21,509 nt of DNA from assembly GCA_033720735.1 (NCBI GenBank), contig JAWWBX010000040.1, positions 1-21,509 on the forward strand, written 5' to 3'. Numbering within the stretch: the first letter of the stretch is position 1; each line of letters begins with the position of its first letter. The DNA is from B8-G4 sp033720735. Lineage in GTDB: Bacteria; Bacteroidota; Bacteroidia; Chitinophagales; Saprospiraceae. The notes below the pieces were generated by a model. It saw only the letters and a list, made by a program, of their open reading frames with translations, did not search any database and was not told the origin of the DNA. Of this stretch, positions 1-7,792 are shown in pieces. The translations under genes and the position numbers were made by a program.

Positions 1-4
1 CCGC

Positions 5-1057
5 ATGGACGCCGATACCCCTGTGGTACCGATCATCATGCTCAACTGGAATGGCTTTGCAGATACCCGGGAGTGCTGGGCGTCACTCAGGGCACAGTCA
101 TGGTCCCGCTTCAAATTGTACCTGCTCGACAACGGGTCAGATCACCCCGAGCCGGACCTGCTGAGGAAGGAGATGGCGGATGACCACCGGGTGCAGCTCA
201 TCTTTTCCCAGACCAATCTCGGGTTCACCGGCGGCGTCAACATGGTGCTCAGAGAGCATGTGCTGCCGGAAACGGAAAGCCCCTATGTCGTTCTGCTTAA
301 TAACGATACTGTGGCCCAGCCCCATTGGCTCGCCGAGCTTGTCGCGGCAGCTGCAGACGCAGATATGGTGGCCAGCAAGATGATCAATTACTACGACCGG
401 CAGCGGATGGACAATGCCGGACATACTTTACTGACCACGCTGGAGGTGCTGCCTATCGGCCACGACCGGCCTGCTGCTTTATTCAACCATCCGTTTGAGA
501 ATGTCGGCCCGTGCGGTGGGGCCGCTCTCTACCGCACCGACATGCTCCGGGACATCGGTGTCTTTGATCCCTACTTTCAGAACGGGTACGAGGATGTGGA
601 GCTGGGCTTGCGCGGGGTGTTGTGCGGATACCGGTCGGTATTTGCACCGGGCGCGGTGGTGTATCACAAGATCAGCCGCTCGGTCAACCGGGTGCGTGAT
701 CTCCAGTATACTGTTGGTATCCAGCGCAACATCTACTATCTGACGGGCAAACTGATGCCAGGTACCGCGCTGTTGCTCTGTGCGCCGTTTGTCCTGCTCC
801 GATCCCTCCTGGCCCTGGTGATCAATCTGCTGGCGTTACGACCGCGCTATCTCAAGATCCAGATCCTGGCGCTGTGGGCCCTGATCACAACAGATCGCAA
901 GGCGATCAGCCGGGCACGGAAAGCATTTGCCGGGAGACGCCGCATCGGCGCACTGGCACTTCTGGCCAGGACGGAGTTCTTCTTGCGTTACGATCTGCGA
1001 CGGTTCAACAAGTATATTCTCAGGCGGGAGAAGATGGTATTTGAAAAATACGAGTGA
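5..1057 (+). CDS. GT2 family glycosyltransferase (rhamnosyltransferase-like)
   Basis: A 350-residue cytoplasmic, membrane-associated family 2 glycosyltransferase that would transfer a nucleotide-activated sugar to a growing surface glycan. Visible are the N-terminal GT-A start (IIMLNWNG, residues 10-17), LDNGSD (41-46) for nucleotide binding, the DXD-equivalent LLNNDT (97-102), and the acceptor/catalytic region GYEDVELGLR (194-203) followed by VVYHKISRSVNR. A hydrophobic hairpin at about 252-278 and a very basic C-terminus suggest membrane anchoring. The layout resembles WbbL/RfbN-type rhamnosyltransferases, but the donor sugar cannot be read from sequence. The ATG lies only 4 bases inside the window, so an upstream start cannot be excluded, although the N-terminus fits a complete GT2. 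It leads a + strand series with the ABC ATPase and a second GT2. Confidence 0.88.
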   Translation: MDADTPVVPIIMLNWNGFADTRECWASLRAQSWSRFKLYLLDNGSDHPEPDLLRKEMADDHRVQLIFSQTNLGFTGGVNMVLREHVLPETESPYVVLLNNDTVAQPHWLAELVAAAADADMVASKMINYYDRQRMDNAGHTLLTTLEVLPIGHDRPAALFNHPFENVGPCGGAALYRTDMLRDIGVFDPYFQNGYEDVELGLRGVLCGYRSVFAPGAVVYHKISRSVNRVRDLQYTVGIQRNIYYLTGKLMPGTALLLCAPFVLLRSLLALVINLLALRPRYLKIQILALWALITTDRKAISRARKAFAGRRRIGALALLARTEFFLRYDLRRFNKYILRREKMVFEKYE

Positions 1058-1084
1058 TCGGATCATTGTGCTATTTTTACTCAA

Positions 1085-1918
1085 ATGGCCGTTAACAATA
1101 TCGATACGGGAGAAGCGGAAACGCAGCAGGTACAAGCTGCCGAAGATCAGCGGGAAACGGTCATTCGCCTCACCAACGTCAGCAAAACATTCAGGATACG
1201 GGAAGACAGCAAGACCTTGCGCGACAGGGTCTTCAATATGTTCTCACCGAAGCAAGTCCGTCAGATCAGGGCACTGCGCGACATTAATCTGGAGATCAAG
1301 AAAGGCGAGTTTTTTGGTGTCATCGGTCATAATGGCTCCGGCAAGTCCACACTTCTGCGCGTGATGGCGGGCACCTATCCGCCAGACAAGGGAGGCGAGG
1401 TCGAAATGAAGGGCCGGTTTATGCGCCTGTCGCTGGGTATGGGATTCGATCCGGAATTGACCGCACATGAGAATATCTTTCTCAACGCATCCATTCTGGG
1501 GCTGACGATGAAGCAGATCCGCGAACGTCACGATGCGATCATCGCCATGGCCGAGCTTGACGAGTTTGTCGATACCCAGGTCAAGTTCTTTTCAACGGGG
1601 ATGCGATCCCGACTGATGTTTGCGATCGCGGTACAGGCCGAAGCCGATATCTTCCTGATGGATGAATTCTTCGGCGGTGTTGGTGATCTCCGTTTCAAGT
1701 CGATCTCTGAGAAGATCTTTCAGGAGGCGATCGTTGCCGGCCGCACGATCGTGCATGTCAGCCATGGGCTGGAGACCATTCGCCAGCACTGCGACCGTGT
1801 CATGCTTCTCGAACACGGCCAAATGGTCTGCATCGGTGAGCCCAATGAAGTGATCGATGAGTATCACCGGCGCATGCACGTTGCCCAGCACATGGTTCCC
1901 GGCCATGCACCCCATTGA
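1085..1918 (+). CDS. ABC exporter ATP-binding protein, Wzt/KpsT/TagH-like
   Basis: A 277-residue ATPase subunit of an ABC-2 type polysaccharide (or teichoic-acid-like) exporter. It has Walker A GHNGSGKST (81-89), a degenerate signature FFSTGMRSR (168-176) of the kind found in Wzt/KpsT/TagH proteins in place of LSGGQ, Walker B IFLMDE (189-194), and the switch histidine in IVHVSHG (222-228). The usual family sequence after Walker B is close to DEVLAVGD; here it is DEFFGGVGD. About 25 polar residues precede the ABC domain. The C-terminus ends soon after the ABC fold, so the carbohydrate-binding domain of long Wzt proteins is absent. No cognate permease lies in the window; it is probably upstream of base 1. 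The flanking GT2 genes support a glycan-export role. The start 27 bases after the previous stop fits co-transcription. Confidence 0.88.
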   Translation: MAVNNIDTGEAETQQVQAAEDQRETVIRLTNVSKTFRIREDSKTLRDRVFNMFSPKQVRQIRALRDINLEIKKGEFFGVIGHNGSGKSTLLRVMAGTYPPDKGGEVEMKGRFMRLSLGMGFDPELTAHENIFLNASILGLTMKQIRERHDAIIAMAELDEFVDTQVKFFSTGMRSRLMFAIAVQAEADIFLMDEFFGGVGDLRFKSISEKIFQEAIVAGRTIVHVSHGLETIRQHCDRVMLLEHGQMVCIGEPNEVIDEYHRRMHVAQHMVPGHAPH

Positions 1919-1969
1919 TCGCCGGCAGTCCAGGGCAGCATCCAGCCTTCTACAGTAACTTTCCAGCAC

Positions 1970-2920
1970 ATGCGTCTGTCCATTATCCTGGTCAATTGGA
2001 ACAACAGTGACGACACGCAGGCCTGCCTGCAGTCGCTGGCCGTGGCTCAGGCCCTAAGCCAGGAGATGGACGTGCAGATCGTCGTCGTTGACAATCACTC
2101 TGATCCAGCAGAACGCGCCCGTTTGGCAATGATCGAGGATACCCTGGACAAGGCCACCACGACCTTTCTGCACCGACCAGGCAATGGTGGTCTTGCGGCC
2201 GGATACAATACGGGCATCAGGTATTGCCTTGAGCATTTTCACCCCGATGCCATCTGGCTGCTCAACAATGACACGCGGGTCGATGCACAATGTCTTGCGG
2301 TGTGGCAGGCGGCTCTGTCAGCACATCCGCACATCCGGATCTGGGGAAGTACGATCTATACGATGAACACGCCGCCTGCGCTGTTCTGCACCGGGGGCTT
2401 CAGGTATCATGCCGCACTCTCCATCCCTTTCCCGCTGCGCGAGCAATCGAAGGTCTCGCGTGAAGACCTTTACCAACGCTTGCCGGGGATGGATTATGTT
2501 TCGGGCATTTCAATGTGCGTAAAGGCAGACTGCTTTGTCCGGCACGGCCTCCTTGACGAGTCCTATTTTCTGTACTACGAAGAGCTTGAGTTGGTGAAAC
2601 AATGCGGGGGGCGGGATGCGATCGCCTGGTGCCCGGCAAGTATTGTCTACCACAAGGGTGGCGGGAGCACCGGAAGTCATGATCCCAACCGGGGCATGGG
2701 ATCCCCGATGGCACATTATTATGGCAACCGCAGCGCGCTGGTGTATACCCGGCGCCATCATCCGTGGTTCCTCCCGTTGGTCGTGGTGTTGCGGCTGATC
2801 GCCAAGAGCGCGCTGTTTGTCAGATACGGTGAGTGGTCAGGCTTCAAACCGCTACTGCTGGCTTACCGTGATTTTTTTCTTGGCCGCCCGGCAAGGTCTC
2901 CGGATTCAATCAGGTCCTGA
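1970..2920 (+). CDS. GT2 family glycosyltransferase
   Basis: A 316-residue second family 2 glycosyltransferase, distinct from the one at the left edge. The GT-A fold is seen as SIILVNWNN (4-12), VVVDNHSDP (38-46), the DXD-like LLNNDT (97-102), and the region FLYYEELELVK (200-210) followed by SIVYHKGGGST (224-234), typical of rhamnosyltransferase-like GT2 proteins. A short hydrophobic stretch at about 266-285 may dip into the inner membrane. Donor and acceptor are not predictable. It follows the ABC ATPase after 51 bases. Its last 58 bases overlap the 3' end of the oppositely oriented GT4 gene, so the two reading frames share DNA at their C-termini. The product is presumably another transferase of the same surface polysaccharide. 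Confidence 0.87.
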   Translation: MRLSIILVNWNNSDDTQACLQSLAVAQALSQEMDVQIVVVDNHSDPAERARLAMIEDTLDKATTTFLHRPGNGGLAAGYNTGIRYCLEHFHPDAIWLLNNDTRVDAQCLAVWQAALSAHPHIRIWGSTIYTMNTPPALFCTGGFRYHAALSIPFPLREQSKVSREDLYQRLPGMDYVSGISMCVKADCFVRHGLLDESYFLYYEELELVKQCGGRDAIAWCPASIVYHKGGGSTGSHDPNRGMGSPMAHYYGNRSALVYTRRHHPWFLPLVVVLRLIAKSALFVRYGEWSGFKPLLLAYRDFFLGRPARSPDSIRS

Positions 2921-4026
2921 TACAGATTGAGATATCCGCTGATCGTCTTTGTGAGAGGGAATTGCCGCAGCGGTGTGTGCTTCCATTGTCCCGCGTGCGC
3001 GGCTTCTACAGCATCGGCAATCCCGTCAGGCGTGAGTTGTGCGATGTCCAGATAGGTGCCACTGACAACCTCCTGCAATGCAGCCCGCTGGGATGAAATG
3101 ACCGGCGTGCCGAGCGCAATGCTCTCAGCCGCAACAAAACAAAAGCCTTCACTGTGCGAAGGAATGACCACGCAATCAGAAGCTTTGATCACCTGCTTCA
3201 AGCGGACAAAGGGCAGGTGATGCATGACCACTACATGTTGCTCAAGCTGATGCTTCTCAATGAAGCGCATCACCCAGCGGTAGAAATAACGCGGCGAGCG
3301 TGGCAGGATCAGTTGCAGACGGCTGTCCGGCAGGTCACGGCTGATCCGGAGGGCGGCCTGCAACAACAGATCAAGCCCCTTGGACAACCCCAGGCGGCCG
3401 AAGTAGGTGTACAGGAAAAGCCCCTGGTCACGCATGGCCGGAACCACATGTGCAAACTCGCCGTAGTCGATCCCGGGGTAGATGACCGTGATCCGCCTCT
3501 CACTCACCCCGGACACACGAAGCCTGTTTGCCGTCGATCGGGAGACGGCGATAAAGCGATCGAACGGCAGCCTGACCAGCAGTTGCTCAAACAGATAGTG
3601 TCCGAGCTTGCTCGGCCAGCTGATCAGGGGGAGCCGAAACCACAGCCGCCCCCAAACCTCGTGAAAGGTAATGATCACCCTGCGTCGCACAAAGCGCGTG
3701 GCGATGAAAGCCGGGATCGCGGCGTTGTAGGAAGTGGTGTGCACCAGGTCGCAGCCTTTCAGGCGGCGCAGGATCGGAAAGAGCGCCAGCAAGGTGAAGA
3801 GGTAGCGATTCCAGACACGGATCCTGACCACCTCGACGTTGCCGTGGGATTCATGGCGTGGCACGGCCCCGCCCGGCCAGGTGGTCAGCACGGTGCAGCG
3901 ATGCCCGTGCGCGTCCAGCGCATCGATCAGGGCCTTGAACAAGGTTTCAACGCCGCCAACCAGCGGGTGGTAGTGTTCGAGGACAAACAGGATGGTCAGG
4001 CGTGGCCCGGCACTGGAGTCACTCAT
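2863..4026 (-). CDS. GT4 family glycosyltransferase (GT-B fold)
   Basis: A 387-residue retaining GT-B glycosyltransferase of family 4, expected to add a sugar from a nucleotide donor on the cytoplasmic face. Seen are the N-terminal Rossmann domain with PLVGGVE (21-27), FHEVWG (121-126), the donor-side signature YFGRLGLSKGLDLLL (208-222) with R211 and K216, and the E-x7-E motif HSEGFCFVAAE (291-301; E293 and E301), followed by LGTPVISS (305-312). Length and motif spacing are normal for the family. The start ATG overlaps the stop of the upstream DUF2304-like gene as ATGA, so the two are probably translationally coupled. The gene runs against the surrounding glycosyltransferase genes and overlaps the GT2 3' end by 58 bases. 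The C-terminus is basic (RPRKKSR). Confidence 0.9.
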   Translation of the reverse strand: MSDSSAGPRLTILFVLEHYHPLVGGVETLFKALIDALDAHGHRCTVLTTWPGGAVPRHESHGNVEVVRIRVWNRYLFTLLALFPILRRLKGCDLVHTTSYNAAIPAFIATRFVRRRVIITFHEVWGRLWFRLPLISWPSKLGHYLFEQLLVRLPFDRFIAVSRSTANRLRVSGVSERRITVIYPGIDYGEFAHVVPAMRDQGLFLYTYFGRLGLSKGLDLLLQAALRISRDLPDSRLQLILPRSPRYFYRWVMRFIEKHQLEQHVVVMHHLPFVRLKQVIKASDCVVIPSHSEGFCFVAAESIALGTPVISSQRAALQEVVSGTYLDIAQLTPDGIADAVEAAHAGQWKHTPLRQFPLTKTISGYLNLYQDLIESGDLAGRPRKKSR

Positions 4027-4394
4027 GCGTCCTGTTCCTCTGAAACCGGCTCCTCGGTACGCCGTGCACGCTCCTTGGCCAATTCCCGGATCAGCTCCGT
4101 CATCCGTCGCTCCATGCGACTCAGCGAATCAGAAAGATAGAAGACGATCAGGAAGAGAAACCCCAGGCCGATAAAGATCACCGCGTTGATGTTGCTCTTG
4201 AAGCCGAGCATTTCGGCAATGCGGAAGGAGATCAGGTCCGGTACGACTGCCAGGACGATCAGCGCTACCCAGAATACCAGCCAGATCACCGTTCCGGTGA
4301 TGGTCCGGTGGTGCTTCTGATGTTGCCGGATTGTTCGGATGATAAAGAATCCGGCAATTAACGGCACAAGCCATTGATAAATCTCCAATTGCAT
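4023..4394 (-). CDS. DUF2304-like small membrane protein
   Basis: A 123-residue inner-membrane protein with three hydrophobic segments at about 4-20, 34-52 and 72-88, then a charged, probably helical or coiled-coil tail (RMERRMTELIRELAKERARR). The central segment NINAVIFIGLGFLFLIVF and the following 'LxRMERRMTELIRELA' pattern match my recollection of DUF2304 proteins. In many bacteria these sit beside DPM1-like GT2 enzymes and are suspected to anchor or assist lipid-linked sugar transfer; that role is inference. Here it is coupled by ATGA to a GT4 gene, while the DPM1-like gene lies about 3.4 kb away on the other strand. The start is the ATG at 4392-4394, facing the divergent region that serves the membrane glycosyltransferase genes. 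Confidence 0.75.
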   Translation of the reverse strand: MQLEIYQWLVPLIAGFFIIRTIRQHQKHHRTITGTVIWLVFWVALIVLAVVPDLISFRIAEMLGFKSNINAVIFIGLGFLFLIVFYLSDSLSRMERRMTELIRELAKERARRTEEPVSEEQDA

Positions 4395-4541
4395 AGGTAC
4401 CCGCCTTGTGCGTCGGGAAAAGTAGGAAAAAACGCTGATTCCCCGGTTGACGCCTGCCCTGCCCGGAGCGAGAAAAACGATGGATTGCGTGGCGATTCCT
4501 GGCCTGAGTCATACATTTGGCGAGCAACCGTAGCCATCCTC
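4395..4541. promoter_or_regulatory. Divergent intergenic region with candidate Bacteroidota promoters
   Basis: This 147-base region separates the - strand DUF2304/GT4 pair from the + strand membrane glycosyltransferase operon. On the + strand TACATTTG at 4512-4519 matches the Bacteroidota -7 consensus TAnnTTTG exactly and would place transcription start about 16 bases before the ATG at 4542. A possible -33 TTG at 4485-4487 is farther upstream than the usual spacing. On the - strand TACTTTTC (4417-4424) is a one-mismatch -7 element, 22 bases before the DUF2304 start, with no clear -33. Nothing else recognisable lies here; the + strand frame is open back to 4374 but that part does not look like protein. 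Confidence 0.4.
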
Positions 4542-6239
4542 ATGTTAAACCGTATTGTCAACAGCCTGGCGATTTGTTTTACGGTATACTGGATTGCATT
4601 CATCTTTCTGGAATACTGGACCTGGCACCCTGATGTCCGCGAGGCGATCACGCTCTTCCAGTTTGGTGGCGCCGCCCTGACGCTGTGCCTGCTGGCTGCC
4701 GGAGGGGGTTGGCTCTTTCTGCGTTCGGAGGCTGTTCGCCGGCGGTGCAACGGCCTGACCATTGCAGGACTTGGGCTGGTGGTCATTTTGATCTTGTTGA
4801 ATGCGTTTTTCCGTGTTAGCCTCAATGCACCTCTCACCGCCTCGGAGAATGTGGTGTTCATCGGGACGATGCTCCGGTCAATCCTCCCGGCTTACGGGAT
4901 GCTGGCCGTCTGTTTTGTGCTGGGAAGCGCGGTCATGCATGTTTCAAGTGTCCGCATGCCGGCCGGCGACTTCAACCTGGTGAAGATCGGACTTGGCATG
5001 ATGGTGGTCGTCTTTGCGCTCTTTGTCCTCGGCGCCGCCGGTCTCTTGCAGGCCGCCGTTCTGATCCCTGTCCTGGTAGCGGTGCTGGTCATCGGATGGC
5101 GCTATGCATGGCAGTTTGTGCGCACGACACTGCTCAATCCAATACCGGTGGGGCGGGACTTCAATGCGCTTGGATTTGGTGTCTTCTTTATCCTGCTCAC
5201 CCTTGTCGGCATGAATCTCGTGCAGGTGGTACGCCCCGTGCCGCTGGGCTATGATGCCATCACGCTGTATGTTAATCTCGCATCGTTGATCGACGACTAC
5301 GAAGGGCTGGTGCAGGGCAATCAACCGTACAACTGGTCGCTGTTCATCTCGTTGGGCTATCTTCTCTTTGGCAAGACAGAGACGGTACTCACCCTCTCAT
5401 TTCTGGGCACGTTACTCAGTCTTTTTGCCCTGTACCGGGTCAGCAGAAAATGGGTCAACAGCAACTATGCCCTGCTCGTCGTGCTCCTGTTTTACACCAT
5501 GCCGATGGTCAACTGGCTTTCGTTCCGCGATGTCAAGATCGACCTGGGTCTGCTGTTCTATTCACTGGTCATCCTGCTTCTGCTCTATAACTGGCTGGCA
5601 CCGGAAGCGACCAAAAGCAAGAAAAAGCGCAAGAAGTCAGCTAAAAAGCAACGGCCTGCACGGGAATGGAAGTGGGCGGTACTGTCCGGTCTTTCTGTCC
5701 GGATCAGGGACCTGGTCACCAGGTTCTCGCCGCCCCTGATCAGCAAACACCAGTACCCCGTGCTCATCGGTCTGTTTTGTGGGTTTGCGATGGGGATCAA
5801 GTTGTCAGCCTTGCTGGTCATCCTCGGCCTGGTAGCTGCGCTCTGGTATTTCCGTGATGGGGGGATCGTCGCACTGCTGGGAGCCTGTGCGATCTCCATT
5901 TTCCTGATCCTGGCTGCGCGCCTCGACCAACAGGCCAATCTCAGGCAGTTTCATACCTCGGCACATCTCGTGCAATGGTCAATGTTGCTGGCAGGCATCG
6001 CAGCCTTCGGTTACCTTTTACTCAGAAAGCGCGCCGTCTTCCTCGCCAATCTGCGCATCACGGTGATCATATCAGTGTTTACCGTGGCAACGATGGCGCC
6101 GTGGCTGGCCAAGAACTATCTGGAAACGCGCTCCCTGAGTGTCACGGCGCTTACCAATGGCAAACGCGCCAGCCCTTCACCCACAGTCCGTGAAATGGAC
6201 CGCATCTGGCGTACCTCCCAAACTGGCCAACAGCAATGA
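4542..6239 (+). CDS. GT-C (PMT/GT39-like) polytopic membrane glycosyltransferase, N-terminal part
   Basis: A 565-residue, extremely hydrophobic protein with roughly a dozen membrane segments. After about seven helices comes VPLGYDAITLY (234-244), whose D238 sits where GT-C enzymes of the PMT/ArnT type carry the catalytic aspartate of the first external loop. It is followed by LSFRDVKIDLGLLFY (326-340) and GFAMGIKLSALL (414-425), also usual in this superfamily. A lysine/arginine-rich cytoplasmic loop (about 357-378) interrupts the helices. The chain stops soon after APWLAKNYLE, where single-chain relatives, as I recall them, continue into a periplasmic loop and more helices. The next gene appears to supply that part. 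I chose the ATG at 4542: upstream codons look non-protein and the ATG follows a TACATTTG promoter-like element. The expected donor is a polyprenyl-phosphate sugar; substrate unknown. Confidence 0.78.
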   Translation: MLNRIVNSLAICFTVYWIAFIFLEYWTWHPDVREAITLFQFGGAALTLCLLAAGGGWLFLRSEAVRRRCNGLTIAGLGLVVILILLNAFFRVSLNAPLTASENVVFIGTMLRSILPAYGMLAVCFVLGSAVMHVSSVRMPAGDFNLVKIGLGMMVVVFALFVLGAAGLLQAAVLIPVLVAVLVIGWRYAWQFVRTTLLNPIPVGRDFNALGFGVFFILLTLVGMNLVQVVRPVPLGYDAITLYVNLASLIDDYEGLVQGNQPYNWSLFISLGYLLFGKTETVLTLSFLGTLLSLFALYRVSRKWVNSNYALLVVLLFYTMPMVNWLSFRDVKIDLGLLFYSLVILLLLYNWLAPEATKSKKKRKKSAKKQRPAREWKWAVLSGLSVRIRDLVTRFSPPLISKHQYPVLIGLFCGFAMGIKLSALLVILGLVAALWYFRDGGIVALLGACAISIFLILAARLDQQANLRQFHTSAHLVQWSMLLAGIAAFGYLLLRKRAVFLANLRITVIISVFTVATMAPWLAKNYLETRSLSVTALTNGKRASPSPTVREMDRIWRTSQTGQQQ

Positions 6240-7786
6240 AGATGACCAGTCACATATCGCTGCTCCAACTTGTCCGGCTCAAGGGATTTGTATTGCTGTG
6301 TGCGCTGCTGACCGGATCACAGCTGATCGGCCAGGCCTTACCCCCGGGATGGGGGCAGGACACCACCATGCAGCAACCGGTTGCTCCTCCGCCACAGACG
6401 CTGGAGCCTGGAGAATTACAGCCACCGACCCCGGCAGTTGAACAGGTCCAGCCCCCTCCGTCTTTCGCTGAGACAACCACTACAGCGATCCCGCCACCAC
6501 CCGACCGGGCGACAGGGGTGACAGAGGACATGGGCAAGTACATGGGATTTGAGAACGTTCTGGAGCGCTACCTGTCGATGCCCTACGATGCCGTCATGAA
6601 CACCAATCTGGCAGAGTCCTTTGTTCACCTGGGCTACCTGCTCCTGATCTTTTTGCCCCTGCTCCTGCTGTTTCAACGCACGGCATCACCGTGGATACAG
6701 CTGGCCGTGATGCTCTTTCTGACATTGTTGCTGATCGTGTCGGCGGGGTCATCGTTTACGCAACGGCAAGGTATGGCCCCCGAACAGGCGATGGCAACGC
6801 TCGATCAGCAAATGCAGGCCGATGAGGGCAAGCCGCTGGATCAGCTCGGGCACGTACTGCGGAAACCACTTTTGGCGGCGTTTGCCCCGCTGGGGGAGGC
6901 CATGCGGACGGTGTCCGGCCCTCGTGATGGTGTCACCTATCCCGTTTTGTGCGGGATCTTTCTGGTCATGCTGTTTTACGTCGAGCGCCGGCTGCGAGGA
7001 CATGGCTTGCTGCTGCGCGCGACGATTCATTTCACACTCTTGTATGCGTTTCTCTGGCTGCTGCTCTCATCCGGTATTCCCTGGTACGGCTTGCTGATGC
7101 TGCCGCTTGGTTATGTTTTTGTAGTGCGCGGGATGGTGCACGATCAGGCATGGGACAAGGTGAATGGCAAGCTCAGGATGGGACTACTGGTTACCTTCGT
7201 GGGGATCTGGCTCATCATGTTTTTCCCGTCCCGGTTTTGTGGGTTCTTTCCGATCAGCGAGATCTCGGCGCGGATGCCATTTTCGACGTCGATCTCCCAG
7301 TATCAGGTGGGTCGCGCAACGGCGGCGGATGTGCTCAACACCAACTTTCCCTTGTTTGCCCAGGCAAGCCGGGTCATCAATGCCGACCGGGAAGGGCTGG
7401 TGTATCGCATCGGAACTTATTTGCCATTCTTCATTAGAGAGAATGACCAGCGGGTCTTTTCCGACGTGTTTCTGGATTTCTTCCGACAGCTACAAGTGAC
7501 CTACCCCGATCGAAATACCCTGACCGACGTCTTGCGTGCCTACGGATTTCGATATATTTTAGTCGACGTAAATACAGCTGGTGGAGATAAAACCCGCGAG
7601 CAGACTCTGAAGAGCAAGTACAACAGCTTTTTGCAGTATCTCTACCAGAACCCCCGACTCGAACTTGTGGCGACCGACCGACAGGTAAGGTTGCAGAGTG
7701 ACGGGAGACTGATCAACGCCTATGGGGTCTATGTACCGCATACCGTTGAGTTTCCCGGGACGTTCGCCGCATACCGGATCAACTAA
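6236..7786 (+). CDS. Membrane protein, probable C-terminal partner of the GT-C glycosyltransferase
   Basis: A 516-residue membrane protein whose ATG overlaps the stop of the preceding gene (ATGA at 6236-6239). It begins with a signal or anchor helix (about 12-33), then a Pro/Thr-rich, presumably periplasmic linker (about 46-92). The segment MGFENVLERYLSMPYD (103-118) resembles the periplasmic loop after the first helix bundle of large Bacteroidota GT-C proteins. Further helices lie at about 130-146, 153-171, 235-248, 262-278, 284-299 and just beyond 300, with SSGIPWYGLLMLP (278-290) typical of this group. A soluble C-terminal domain of about 150 residues ends in GVYVPHTVEFPGTF. It carries no catalytic motif of its own that I recognise, so I infer it works with the upstream product as a two-piece enzyme. 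It could instead be an independent protein. Confidence 0.68.
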   Translation: MKMTSHISLLQLVRLKGFVLLCALLTGSQLIGQALPPGWGQDTTMQQPVAPPPQTLEPGELQPPTPAVEQVQPPPSFAETTTTAIPPPPDRATGVTEDMGKYMGFENVLERYLSMPYDAVMNTNLAESFVHLGYLLLIFLPLLLLFQRTASPWIQLAVMLFLTLLLIVSAGSSFTQRQGMAPEQAMATLDQQMQADEGKPLDQLGHVLRKPLLAAFAPLGEAMRTVSGPRDGVTYPVLCGIFLVMLFYVERRLRGHGLLLRATIHFTLLYAFLWLLLSSGIPWYGLLMLPLGYVFVVRGMVHDQAWDKVNGKLRMGLLVTFVGIWLIMFFPSRFCGFFPISEISARMPFSTSISQYQVGRATAADVLNTNFPLFAQASRVINADREGLVYRIGTYLPFFIRENDQRVFSDVFLDFFRQLQVTYPDRNTLTDVLRAYGFRYILVDVNTAGGDKTREQTLKSKYNSFLQYLYQNPRLELVATDRQVRLQSDGRLINAYGVYVPHTVEFPGTFAAYRIN

Positions 7787-7792
7787 CTGAGA

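Noticed and set aside
1072..1079. TATTTTTA as a promoter for the ABC ATPase gene
   Set aside because: It differs from TAnnTTTG at the last base and ends 5 bases before the ATG, leaving no room for a leader.
3154..4140. Long + strand open frame of 328 codons antisense to the GT4 and DUF2304 genes
   Set aside because: Its product is rich in His, Gln, Asp and Arg with no hydrophobic core or known motif, while the opposite strand encodes a complete GT4 with all family motifs. It is a codon-bias shadow.
4374..4541. Longer N-terminus for the GT-C protein starting at 4374
   Set aside because: It would overlap the DUF2304 start, and the 56 extra residues are polar, Pro/Cys-containing and unlike a membrane protein start; the ATG at 4542 begins a natural hydrophobic N-terminus.
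6217..6223. CCCAAAC heptamer near the GT-C gene junction as a programmed -1 frameshift site
   Set aside because: The heptamer fits the X-XXY-YYZ pattern in letters but not in phase: zero-frame codons here are TCC-CAA-ACT, so tandem slippage would not follow the rule.
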